DNA of 9,144 nucleotides from an uncultured Eubacteriales bacterium (GCA_900555345.1 USKS01000037.1:1-9144); one strand, 5' to 3'; counted from the stretch's first letter, positions 1 through 5,859 are shown. Notes: generated by a model not told the origin, from the letters alone. Numbers and translations: made by a program.

Positions 1-951
1 GATGAAAATTTTGTCTTTATGGGCAAAAAACGAGCAGCCGCCGGGCAGAGAAACGCTTCCGCAGCCGCTTTTTATAAGGGCGCGGCAGCTTTTTATATGC
101 GCGTCGGAAAGGTCTGCCGCGCTGTTTGTACAGCTTTTGTAAAGCTTAAACAGCACGCGGGCAAACAGCGCCTCGGGCAGTTTTTCGGCTTCGGCTCTGT
201 CGATATGATCACTGCCGCAGAGATAGCTTTCGGCGGCAGCGTCCAGATATTCGCTGTCCCCGCGGGCGCAGGCGCTCATGCGCAGCGCCGCTTCGTCGGC
301 TTTGGGATTGAGCCGTCGCATTTCGGGAACGATGGTGTGACGGATGTAGTTTCTCGTGTAGTCGTTGCAGCTGTTGGTGGAGTCCGTAACATAGCTTATT
401 CCATTGCTTTGGGCAAAGGCGCGTATCTCCTCGGAGGTGCAGCACAGCATCGGGCGGACGTATATGCCGCGGATTGGCGCAATTCCCGCCATGCCCCGTG
501 TGCCGGAGCCGCGGGCGAGATTAAATATGACCGTTTCAAGATTGTCCGTCGCGTTGTGCGCGGTCGCTACCGCGGCACCGCCGAGCTTTTCGGAAAGACG
601 GGCGAAAAATTCGTAGCGTATCCGTCTTGCGCATTCTTCAAGCCCCTCGCCCGCGGCGGCGGCCTCCGCGGGAACATCGGCGCGCTCCGTTATAAACGGG
701 ATGCCCAGCTCTTCGCAGGTGCGGCGGCAGAAACGCTCGTCCGAGTCGCTTTCTTCCCCCCGTATCATGTGGTTAAGGTGCGCCGCGTACAGTTTTACTC
801 TATCTTCGCAGAATTCGTTCAGAAAACGCAGAAGCACGGAGGAATCCGCTCCGCCGGAAAAGGCGCAGATAACGCTGCGGGCGCCGCAAAGCATTTCGGC
901 AATGCCGCTTTGCCGTGCGTAGCCGTCGATCTTTTCAAGCAGTGAGCTCAT
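1..951 (-). CDS. tilS: tRNA(Ile)-lysidine synthetase TilS, partial (C-terminus beyond window)
   Basis: TilS attaches lysine to the wobble cytidine (C34) of the CAU-anticodon tRNA-Ile using ATP, which lets the tRNA read AUA codons. It is a cytoplasmic and usually essential enzyme. The 317 visible residues hold the N-type ATP pyrophosphatase domain. The PP-loop SGGADSS is at residues 32-38, AAHLNHMIRGEES at 56-68, and the family signature AHNATDNLETVIFNLARGSG at 131-150. The stretch RPML...YVTDSTN...DYTRNYIRH (166-205) follows, which is also typical of TilS. Family members are about 430-470 residues, so roughly the last 100-150 (the tRNA-binding C-terminal domain) lie beyond position 1. The start is the ATG at 951-949, preceded by a GGAGG ribosome binding site 5-6 nt away. 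It lies 20 nt after the stop of a small membrane-protein gene, and the two are probably co-transcribed. The identification is firm. Confidence 0.95.
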   Translation of the reverse strand, partial: MSSLLEKIDGYARQSGIAEMLCGARSVICAFSGGADSSVLLRFLNEFCEDRVKLYAAHLNHMIRGEESDSDERFCRRTCEELGIPFITERADVPAEAAAAGEGLEECARRIRYEFFARLSEKLGGAAVATAHNATDNLETVIFNLARGSGTRGMAGIAPIRGIYVRPMLCCTSEEIRAFAQSNGISYVTDSTNSCNDYTRNYIRHTIVPEMRRLNPKADEAALRMSACARGDSEYLDAAAESYLCGSDHIDRAEAEKLPEALFARVLFKLYKSCTNSAADLSDAHIKSCRALIKSGCGSVSLPGGCSFFAHKDKIFI

Positions 952-971
952 ACCGTCCTCCGTGAGATTTT

Positions 972-1193
972 TTATTCGAATATGTATTTTTCTATAAGAT
1001 ATGCGCCCGCGAATATAAATGTTGCCGATGCCGCCGCGCATTCCAGTATGTCCGGCACGCAGGACGCCGATGTCCGTGTCAGTCCCTCAAGAGTGAGGCT
1101 CGCATACAAAAGCTGCAGCAGCACGGCGCCGAACCCGAGCTTGACGGCGCAGTAAAAATGCCGCCTTGAAAAGGAAAATTTTCGTGCTTTCAT
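972..1193 (-). CDS. small hypothetical membrane protein, 73 aa
   Basis: I do not recognise this protein. The N-terminus is basic (MKARKFSFSRRH), followed by a hydrophobic segment at about residues 13-32 and a second at about 48-68, ending in LIEKYIFE. This is the layout of a small two-span inner-membrane protein. I chose the ATG at 1193-1191 because an AGAGAGG purine tract sits about 11 nt upstream. A longer reading from 1286 has no ribosome binding site and adds a segment that does not look like a conserved protein. The gene sits between a strong promoter (1308-1335) and tilS, 20 nt ahead of the tilS start, so it is probably the first gene of that transcript. The gene order alone does not reveal its job. 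Coding status is likely but not certain, since support is limited to the start signals, hydrophobic pattern and packing. Confidence 0.6.
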   Translation of the reverse strand: MKARKFSFSRRHFYCAVKLGFGAVLLQLLYASLTLEGLTRTSASCVPDILECAAASATFIFAGAYLIEKYIFE

Positions 1194-1307
1194 TATCTCT
1201 TTTTCCTCTCTTTTTTCAAAAAAAGTATTACAGAGTAATGATAGCATACGGCGTGCCGCGCGGCAAGCGGTAATATCTATGGGCATATGAAAAATATTCC
1301 ATATGAT

Positions 1308-1335
1308 AGTATACCATAAAGCGGCCTGTTGTCAA
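1308..1335 (-). promoter_or_regulatory. sigma-A-type promoter for the small membrane protein-tilS transcript
   Basis: On the minus strand a perfect -35 box TTGACA (1335-1330) and a -10 box TATACT (1313-1308) are separated by 16 nt. Transcription would begin near 1301, leaving an untranslated leader of about 107 nt before the small membrane-protein gene. The promoter starts only 28 bp after the stop codon of the upstream MocR gene, and no terminator is visible between them, so some read-through from the MocR gene is possible. Confidence 0.75.
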
Positions 1336-1363
1336 GGTCGGGCGGGCGATACGGCAGCACGTT

Positions 1364-2617
1364 TCAGCGCCGGTTTTCCTTTCGTATCTGCCTGCGTATC
1401 CTGTTGAGGTGCCGCTCGAAGCTGCCGCCGTCAAGCAGCTCACACAGTATATACTGGTCGAGAACGGGCACGGAGCATGACATATACTCTATATTTTTCC
1501 GCCTAACTTGCAGAGCGCGGGGCAGCAGCATATATCCCGCGCGCAGCGCGGGGGAGAGCGTTTTTGAAAATGTGTTTATATACAGCACTCTCTCGCCGCC
1601 GTCGGTCTCAAACAGGGTGTCAGTGGGCTTTCTGCTGCGGCAGAACTCCGAGCCGAAATCGTCCTCGATGATAACGGCGCCGCGGCTTTTTGCCCATTCG
1701 AGATAAGCCTTTTTCTTTGCAGCCGTGGCGGTAATGCCGCTGGGAAAGCTGTGGTAGGGCGTTACGTGCAGCACATCCGCCGCGCAGGAGGACAGAACGC
1801 TGTCCGGTATACCGTCGCCCGAAAGAGGCAGCAAAAGGCAGTTTATACCCCTTGCGCGGTATGTCTTTTCGATCTTGTCATATGACGGCGTTTCTATGGC
1901 GTAGATCCTGTCGCTGCCGATGAGCATTATTGCCAGCTGATACAGCGCCTCGGCACCGGAGCCTATCACTATATCGTCCGGGGACACCTCGATCTCCCGC
2001 GCTCTCATGAGATATTTCGCGACGGCGCACCGCAGGCGCGGCAGCCCCGCGCCGTCGGTCCTTTTAAGGATGTCGCCGCCGTATTTCGTAAGTACGGAGC
2101 GCACGGTCTTTGCGTACAGCCCTGCGGGAAATGTGATATCCTCCGCGGGAACGGCGCCCGCGGGACGGCGTGAAGCCGCAGAGACGGGGGCGGCACCGGG
2201 CACAGGCGCGGAAGGACGCGCGGCGTCGGGGAACGGGAGCCGGGTAGGGCTGTGCGCGGCATCTGGTGCGAGGGAGCGGGCTGAGCTGTGTGCGGCATCG
2301 GGCGCGGGTAAGGAACCGGAATCATCAAAAGCGGATGCGGGCATCGCGCCAAGGCGCATGTCGGTGCCGCCTTTGAAAAGCTGGTCGTCACGGTATGCCG
2401 AAAAGCAGCCGCTGCGCTGTCTACAGACGATATAGCCCTCGTCCTCGAGCAGGGCGTAGGCATGCTCCGCAGTTATAACGCTGACTCCGTTTTTTGCCGC
2501 GGTGTCTCTTTTGGAGGGCAGCTTTGCCCCATAAGGGTAGGCTCCGTTTGTTATTTCCCTCTTGAACTTTTCGTACAGTCGGATGTATTCCGGTGTTTTT
2601 TTGCTGTCGGCACTCAT
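1364..2617 (-). CDS. MocR-family transcriptional regulator (GntR wHTH + aminotransferase-like domain), C-terminally short
   Basis: MocR regulators join a GntR-type DNA-binding domain to a PLP-binding, type I aminotransferase-like effector domain. They sense PLP or amino compounds. Residues 9-75 form the winged helix-turn-helix (YIRLYEKFKREI, LPSKRDTAAKNGVS, LLEDEGYI). Residues about 95-158 are a Pro/Ala/Ser-rich linker. The PLP domain runs from about 160: IVIGSGAEAL (216-225), TPYHSFPSGI (286-295), VIIEDDFGSEF (315-325), and the PLP lysine in TFSKTLSPALRAGY (349-362, Lys352). The protein stops at 417 residues just after HLNRIRRQIRK, where relatives normally continue for about 60-100 more residues. 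That missing part carries the carboxylate-binding Arg of GabR-like members. The start is the ATG at 2617; its purine tract (GGGAGA) is an unusually distant 15 nt away. The gene is divergent from an ECF S component, which suggests it controls that gene and itself. The family is certain. The ligand is unknown; a PdxR-like role in vitamin B6 is only a guess. Confidence 0.9.
   Translation of the reverse strand: MSADSKKTPEYIRLYEKFKREITNGAYPYGAKLPSKRDTAAKNGVSVITAEHAYALLEDEGYIVCRQRSGCFSAYRDDQLFKGGTDMRLGAMPASAFDDSGSLPAPDAAHSSARSLAPDAAHSPTRLPFPDAARPSAPVPGAAPVSAASRRPAGAVPAEDITFPAGLYAKTVRSVLTKYGGDILKRTDGAGLPRLRCAVAKYLMRAREIEVSPDDIVIGSGAEALYQLAIMLIGSDRIYAIETPSYDKIEKTYRARGINCLLLPLSGDGIPDSVLSSCAADVLHVTPYHSFPSGITATAAKKKAYLEWAKSRGAVIIEDDFGSEFCRSRKPTDTLFETDGGERVLYINTFSKTLSPALRAGYMLLPRALQVRRKNIEYMSCSVPVLDQYILCELLDGGSFERHLNRIRRQIRKENRR
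2207..2314 (-). repeat. 36-bp imperfect tandem repeat (12-residue unit, 3 copies) in the MocR linker
   Basis: Three imperfect copies of a 36-bp unit lie in the interdomain linker. In protein the unit is about 12 residues with the core PDAA(H/R), seen at residues 106-109, 118-121 and 130-133 with Ser/Pro/Arg between. The DNA copies share GCGCGGC or GTGCGGC cores at 36-bp spacing (plus-strand positions 2218, 2254 and 2290). Because the period is a multiple of three, copy gain or loss would change linker length without breaking the frame. Confidence 0.75.
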
Positions 2618-2662
2618 CTGGTTATATAAAATTCTCCCGTTCTGATAGTTTTCGCATGATCA

Positions 2663-2687
2663 GATGTATGATACCATTATACACATC
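2663..2687. promoter_or_regulatory. dyad in the MocR/ECF intergenic region, candidate operator
   Basis: The sequence GATGTAT...ATACACATC forms an imperfect inverted repeat (6 of the 7 outer positions match) in the middle of the 138-bp divergent intergenic region. It covers the -10 box of the MocR gene. Related ATGAT elements recur at 2656-2660 and 2668-2672, about 12 bp apart, and a TGATCA palindrome lies at 2657-2662. MocR regulators commonly bind repeated sites between themselves and a divergent target, so this is a reasonable operator candidate for autoregulation and for control of the S-component gene. No binding evidence exists here. Confidence 0.35.
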
Positions 2688-2703
2688 ATCCGGATAAATG
2701 CAA
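2676..2703 (-). promoter_or_regulatory. predicted promoter of the MocR regulator gene
   Basis: A perfect -10 box TATAAT reads on the minus strand at 2681-2676. The best -35 candidate is TTGCAT (2703-2698) with a 16-nt spacer, which is only a partial match. The predicted start near 2669 leaves a leader of about 50 nt. The divergent S-component gene has a -10-like TATGAT at 2667-2672 but no good -35 box, which would fit a promoter that needs an activator. Confidence 0.45.
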
Positions 2704-2755
2704 GAAAAACATATATTTTGCCCTTTTTCGGACGTAAAAACGGAGGATTTTAATT

Positions 2756-3289
2756 ATGAAAAACAAAAATGCCGTCTCATCAGCCAAAATACCGCTCAGA
2801 GTCATAACGGTTGCCGCCTGCCTTATGGCGCTGAACATTGCGGCAAGCTCTTTCGGCGTGCCCGTTCCCGGGGGACATATGTATCTTAACGATGTGGTCA
2901 TATGCACCGCCGCTATTCTGCTTGACCCCATATCCGCTTTCATGGTAGGCGGCGTGGGCGCTTTTCTCGGCGATCTGTTCTTCTACCCGCTGCCCATGTT
3001 CGTCTCCCTTGCGGTACACGGGCTCCAGGCGGTGGTCATCTCTCTCTGCACCCGCCACATGATGAAAAACAGAAAGTTTGCGGGCGCGCTTATCGGCGTC
3101 ATCATCGGCGCGGTCATCATGGTTGTCGGCTATTCGCTGGGGCGCGCGTTTATATACAGCACGCCCGAGTACGCGATCCTCAAGCTGCCTTATCAGATAC
3201 TTCAGGCGGCGTTCGGCGCTGCCGTTGCCATGGTGCTGTGCTACCGTTTTAAGCTGAAGGAGCAGTTCAACCGCTTCCTTCACATGTGA
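2756..3289 (+). CDS. ECF transporter S component (substrate-binding membrane subunit), vitamin-type
   Basis: This is a 177-residue integral membrane protein with about six hydrophobic segments, at roughly 12-32, 45-57, 58-75, 80-98, 107-127 and 141-163. It is the usual size and layout of S components, which bind a vitamin or precursor and dock with the shared EcfA-EcfA'-EcfT energising module. An AxxxA motif in the first helix (Ala21, Ala25) matches the known EcfT-contact motif. The stretch PVPGGHMYLNDVVI (36-49), followed by a Gly-rich GGVGAFLGDLF (65-75) and VHGLQAVV (87-94), resembles the ECF_RF-type riboflavin/HMP/pyridoxine S-component superfamily. The start is the ATG at 2756 with GGAGG (2742-2746) 9 nt upstream. 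No EcfA or EcfT genes are nearby, as expected for group II ECF systems. The substrate cannot be read from sequence; the divergent MocR gene hints at a B6-type compound. Confidence 0.85.
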   Translation: MKNKNAVSSAKIPLRVITVAACLMALNIAASSFGVPVPGGHMYLNDVVICTAAILLDPISAFMVGGVGAFLGDLFFYPLPMFVSLAVHGLQAVVISLCTRHMMKNRKFAGALIGVIIGAVIMVVGYSLGRAFIYSTPEYAILKLPYQILQAAFGAAVAMVLCYRFKLKEQFNRFLHM

Positions 3290-3347
3290 GACGGCAGTTT
3301 GGTGACTAAATATTTATAAAAACACTCAAATAATGAATAATTACACA

Positions 3348-3397
3348 AAAAGTACCCCGTCTGCCGTGTATGGAGCGGCACGGTTCGGGGTACTTTT
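3348..3397 (+). terminator. intrinsic terminator after the ECF S-component gene
   Basis: AAAAGTACCCCG (3348-3359) pairs over 12 bp with CGGGGTACTTTT (3386-3397). An inner CCGTG/CACGG stem (3364-3368 with 3379-3383) extends the hairpin. The U-rich end follows a GC core, and the A-rich 5' arm makes it potentially active in both directions. It lies about 58 nt after the S-component stop and separates that gene from the aromatic operon. Positions 3290-3347 are AT-rich and hold nothing else I can recognise. Confidence 0.85.
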
Positions 3398-3416
3398 GTG
3401 CTAATGACGGTAAAGT

Positions 3417-3460
3417 GCCGCGGTGCGTCGTGCGGTTTATTGACTTTGACATACCGCGGC
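3417..3460. promoter_or_regulatory. 8-bp inverted repeat just upstream of the pheA promoter
   Basis: GCCGCGGT (3417-3424) and ACCGCGGC (3453-3460) form a perfect inverted repeat with 28 bp between the arms. The second arm ends 2 bp before the -35 box of the operon promoter. Two extra TTGAC elements (3440, 3446) lie between the arms. The position suits a regulator binding site or a looped operator, but no specific factor is indicated. Confidence 0.3.
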
Positions 3461-3462
3461 GC

Positions 3463-3492
3463 TTGACATTGCAAAGCCATGAATGGTATAAT
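3463..3492 (+). promoter_or_regulatory. sigma-A promoter of the aromatic amino acid operon
   Basis: A perfect -35 TTGACA (3463-3468) and a perfect -10 TATAAT (3487-3492) are separated by 18 nt. The -10 box is preceded by TGG, giving an extended -10. Initiation is expected near 3499, which puts about 208 nt of leader before pheA. A promoter this close to consensus would be strong, so control is more likely through the leader RNA, a repressor, or feedback on the enzymes. Confidence 0.85.
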
Positions 3493-3498
3493 TATAAA

Positions 3499-3706
3499 AA
3501 TACATTTGTGCGTACGCGCCGCGTTCGGCGCGGCGGGCGGGACCCAGCGCACCGCTCGGTCGGTATCTTACGATACCGACCGCAGCCGCGGAAGGTCGCT
3601 TGGACGGGGTCCCGCACACCGTTCGGCGAGCATCTCTGAGTCTGCGCGGGGCAAAAAGCACTATGCGCATTTTGCAATATCATGGGGAAGGACACGGAAA
3701 ATCGGC
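3499..3706 (+). ncRNA. structured 5' leader of the aromatic operon, candidate cis-regulatory RNA
   Basis: The predicted transcript begins with a GC-rich hairpin, CGCGCCG/CGGCGCG, with a CGTT loop (3515-3532). A long imperfect hairpin follows (3537-3615). It has a 9-bp base GCGGGACCC/GGGTCCCGC and then AGCG(C)ACC (3546-3553) pairing with GGTCGCT (3594-3600), with a TGGACG bulge on the 3' side. Its top is GCT plus CGGTCGGTATC pairing with GATACCGACCG plus AGC around a UUAC loop (3554-3586). Just before pheA two mutually exclusive weak hairpins are possible: TGCGC/GCGCA (3643-3669), followed by UUUU, and GCAAAA/TTTTGC (3651-3675). I found no T-box signature (no GGTGGNACCGCG) and no riboswitch I recognise. 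It could be a regulatory RNA, a stabilising 5' structure, or a dispersed palindromic repeat. The pairing is read directly; the function is inference. Confidence 0.5.
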
Positions 3707-4822
3707 ATGAATGAGCTTGAAAAATACAGAAAAGAGATCGACGAAGCGGATTCGGATCTCGCAAAGCTTTTTCAGAAGCGCATGAGCGCCGTTCTCGGCG
3801 TGGCGCGGTATAAAAAGGCGCACGGTCTGCCCGTTTTTGACTCCGACAGGGAGGCGGAGGTCATCCGCCGCGCGGGAGAGCGGGTGGATGATCCGCTGCT
3901 GCGCTCGTACTACGTTCTGTTCGTGCGCGATATGATGGATATTGCGAAAAAATACGAGCATAACATCCTGGAGGGGCAAAGCGTTGCCTTCAGCGGGATT
4001 GCCGGCGGCTTTTCCGAAATTGCCGCGAGACGGTATTTCCCCGATTCAAAGCGATACTCTTATCCCGATTTTGAGGCGACATACAAAAGCGTTGAGTCTG
4101 GCGAGTGTGACTGCGCCGTGCTTCCCATAGAAAACAGCTATGCGGGCGAGGTCGGTCGGGTATCCGATCTCATCTACGGCGGAAGCCTTTATATAAACGC
4201 CGTGACGGAGCTTGAGATCGTTCAGAACTTAGTGGGTCTGCCGGGCCGCACCGTTGAGGGCGTACGCGAGGTCGTAAGCCATCCGCAGGCGCTGATGCAG
4301 TGTGACAGGTATCTTAAAAATCACGGCTTTGCGCTTTCCACGGCGGAGAACACCGCTGTCGCGGCGCAGCTTGTCAGCAGCCGCGGCGACGCATCGCTCG
4401 CGGCGGTGGCAAGCGAGGAAACGGCAGAACTTTACGGACTTAAAATTCTTGAAGCGCACATCAATCAGAGCGATCAGAACACAACGAAATTTGCGGTGCT
4501 CTCTCGCTCGCCCGCCGTATTTCCCGAGGGTGAAGAGGGGCTTCGCTCGCTGCTGCTACTTACGGTGAACCACGAGGTGGGCTCTCTCGCAAAGGCGATA
4601 GACGTTATAGGCCGCCACGGATTCAACATGACGACCTTGCGCTCGCGTCCGTCGGGCAAGGTGCGCTGGAGCTATTACTTCTATATCGAAATAGAGGGCA
4701 GACTTGACGGCGCGGCGGGAGAAAAGATGCTTGGCGAGCTTCGCTCGTACTGCTCCGATCTCCGCGTTGCGGGCATATATAAATCGTACAGATTTTCAGG
4801 CGGCGAGGAGGATGCGGAGTGA
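3707..4822 (+). CDS. pheA: bifunctional chorismate mutase / prephenate dehydratase with ACT domain (P-protein)
   Basis: This cytoplasmic enzyme converts chorismate to prephenate and then to phenylpyruvate, the committed route to phenylalanine. It has 371 residues. The AroQ-type chorismate mutase domain spans about 1-86 (YRKEID with Arg8, KRM with Arg25, Lys36-37, DSDRE at 45-49). The prephenate dehydratase domain spans about 92-268 (GIAGGFSEIAA at 97-107, PIENSYAGEV 140-149, SHPQALMQC 191-199, catalytic Thr region QNTTKFAVLSR 257-267). The C-terminal ACT domain is at about 281-362, with GSLAKAIDVIGRHGFN (292-307) and LRSRPSGK (311-318), which normally binds Phe for feedback inhibition. I chose the ATG at 3707 because homology begins there. 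The frame is open back to 3479, but that extension is Arg-rich, matches the structured leader and begins upstream of the predicted transcript start. The ribosome binding site is weak, with AAGGA 14 nt away. It is the first gene of the operon, and its stop overlaps the aroB start. Confidence 0.96.
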   Translation: MNELEKYRKEIDEADSDLAKLFQKRMSAVLGVARYKKAHGLPVFDSDREAEVIRRAGERVDDPLLRSYYVLFVRDMMDIAKKYEHNILEGQSVAFSGIAGGFSEIAARRYFPDSKRYSYPDFEATYKSVESGECDCAVLPIENSYAGEVGRVSDLIYGGSLYINAVTELEIVQNLVGLPGRTVEGVREVVSHPQALMQCDRYLKNHGFALSTAENTAVAAQLVSSRGDASLAAVASEETAELYGLKILEAHINQSDQNTTKFAVLSRSPAVFPEGEEGLRSLLLLTVNHEVGSLAKAIDVIGRHGFNMTTLRSRPSGKVRWSYYFYIEIEGRLDGAAGEKMLGELRSYCSDLRVAGIYKSYRFSGGEEDAE

Positions 4823-5832
4823 AAACGGTCCATATGAATCTTGCGGGCGGCGGCTACGATATTTATATCGGCAGCGGCGGGCTTGACGTTTTTCTCAATA
4901 AAGCCGACCTTTCGCGCCGCGTGCTCATTCTCACGGACGACGGCGTTCCCGCGGAGTACGCGAAAAGAGTCGCGGCAGCGGCGAGGGAAGCGTATATTTA
5001 TACCGTCCCCGCGGGCGAGGGCAGCAAGAGTATCGAAACGTATAACGCGGTGCTCACGTTTATGATGGAGCACGACTTTACCAGAAGTGACTGTGCCGTT
5101 GCGGTGGGCGGCGGTGTTTGCGGCGATCTGTGCGGATTTTGCGCGGCGTCGTATATGCGCGGCATAGATTTTTACAACGTTGCAACGACCGTGCTTGCGC
5201 AGGTGGATTCCTCCGTGGGCGGAAAAACCGCGGTAAATCTCGGCAACGTTAAAAACATTGTGGGCGCTTTCTGGCAGCCGAAGGCTGTCTGCGCGCCCCG
5301 GGATGTGCTTTCCACACTGCCCGCCCGGCAGATCTCAAACGGACTTGCGGAGGCGCTGAAAATGGCTGTCGTTTTTGATGAGGAGCTTTTCAGGGTGTTT
5401 GAGAGCGGCGAGGCGCTTGAGCGGATAGAGGAAGTTACGGCGCGCTCCGTTGAGCTGAAATGCGCCGTTGTGGAGCGCGACGAGCGTGAAGGCGGACTTC
5501 GTAAGCTTCTGAATTTCGGTCACACCATCGGTCACGGAATAGAAAGCGCCTGCGGTATGGGCAATCTTCTGCACGGCGAATGCGTTGCTGTCGGCATGCT
5601 GCCCATGTGCTCCGAAAAAGTATACGAAAGGCTTTTGCCCGTGCTTGAAAAGCTGTCGCTTCCCACGCATACCGATGCCGCGGCGGAGGATATTCTTGCG
5701 GCTTTGCATCACGATAAAAAAGTCAGTAACGGTCTTGTCAGCGCTGTATTCGCGGACGAGATAGGGAAAGGCTATATAAAGGAGGTGCCCTTTGAGGAGC
5801 TGGCGGCGCGCACCGCGCGCATATGCGGATAA
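4819..5832 (+). CDS. aroB: 3-dehydroquinate synthase
   Basis: AroB converts DAHP to 3-dehydroquinate, the second shikimate step, using NAD and a divalent metal. The protein has 337 residues, slightly short for the family (about 350-365). Visible motifs are EGSKSIETY (67-75), the NAD-binding GGGVCGDLCGF (97-107), and the signature TTVLAQVDSSVGGKTAVN (123-140) with NIVGAFWQP (146-154). The metal ligands are Glu178 in NGLAEALK, His235 in LNFGHTIGHG and His252 in LHGECVAVGM. HHDKKVSNG (297-305) matches the family's C-terminal motif. The start is a GTG at 4819 that overlaps the pheA stop as GTGA. It has an AGGAGG ribosome binding site (4806-4811) 7 nt upstream, clearly better than the later ATG at 4834. 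The overlap implies translational coupling with pheA. Confidence 0.96.
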   Translation: MKTVHMNLAGGGYDIYIGSGGLDVFLNKADLSRRVLILTDDGVPAEYAKRVAAAAREAYIYTVPAGEGSKSIETYNAVLTFMMEHDFTRSDCAVAVGGGVCGDLCGFCAASYMRGIDFYNVATTVLAQVDSSVGGKTAVNLGNVKNIVGAFWQPKAVCAPRDVLSTLPARQISNGLAEALKMAVVFDEELFRVFESGEALERIEEVTARSVELKCAVVERDEREGGLRKLLNFGHTIGHGIESACGMGNLLHGECVAVGMLPMCSEKVYERLLPVLEKLSLPTHTDAAAEDILAALHHDKKVSNGLVSAVFADEIGKGYIKEVPFEELAARTARICG

Positions 5833-5859
5833 TGCTACGGCTCATAAAGGGGACGGAAA

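Noticed and set aside
19..945. Long plus-strand open frame over the first kilobase
   Set aside because: It is antisense to a clear tilS gene with intact PP-loop and family motifs. The plus-strand translation is low-complexity Ala/Gly/Arg-rich with no recognisable family.
1254..1265. 12-bp perfect palindrome TGCCGCGCGGCA in the tilS leader
   Set aside because: With no loop it forms only a short hairpin, and such palindromes are expected by chance in GC-rich DNA.
2007..2435. Plus-strand frame of 142 codons opposite the MocR linker
   Set aside because: It is a shadow of a GC-rich, repeat-containing coding region. There is no ribosome binding site and no family resemblance.
3557..3582. CRISPR-type repeat or transposon terminal repeat suggested by the perfect 11-bp palindrome
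   Set aside because: Only one copy occurs in the window, with no spacers, no cas or transposase genes and no target duplication.
3479..3706. N-terminal extension of pheA by 76 residues from an ATG at 3479
   Set aside because: The ATG lies inside the promoter, upstream of the -10 box. The extension is Arg-rich and is simply the translation of the structured leader, and the chorismate mutase domain begins at 3707.
3499..3706. T-box riboswitch for Phe, Tyr or Trp
   Set aside because: The conserved antiterminator sequence (GGTGGNACCGCG type) is absent and no strong terminator precedes pheA.
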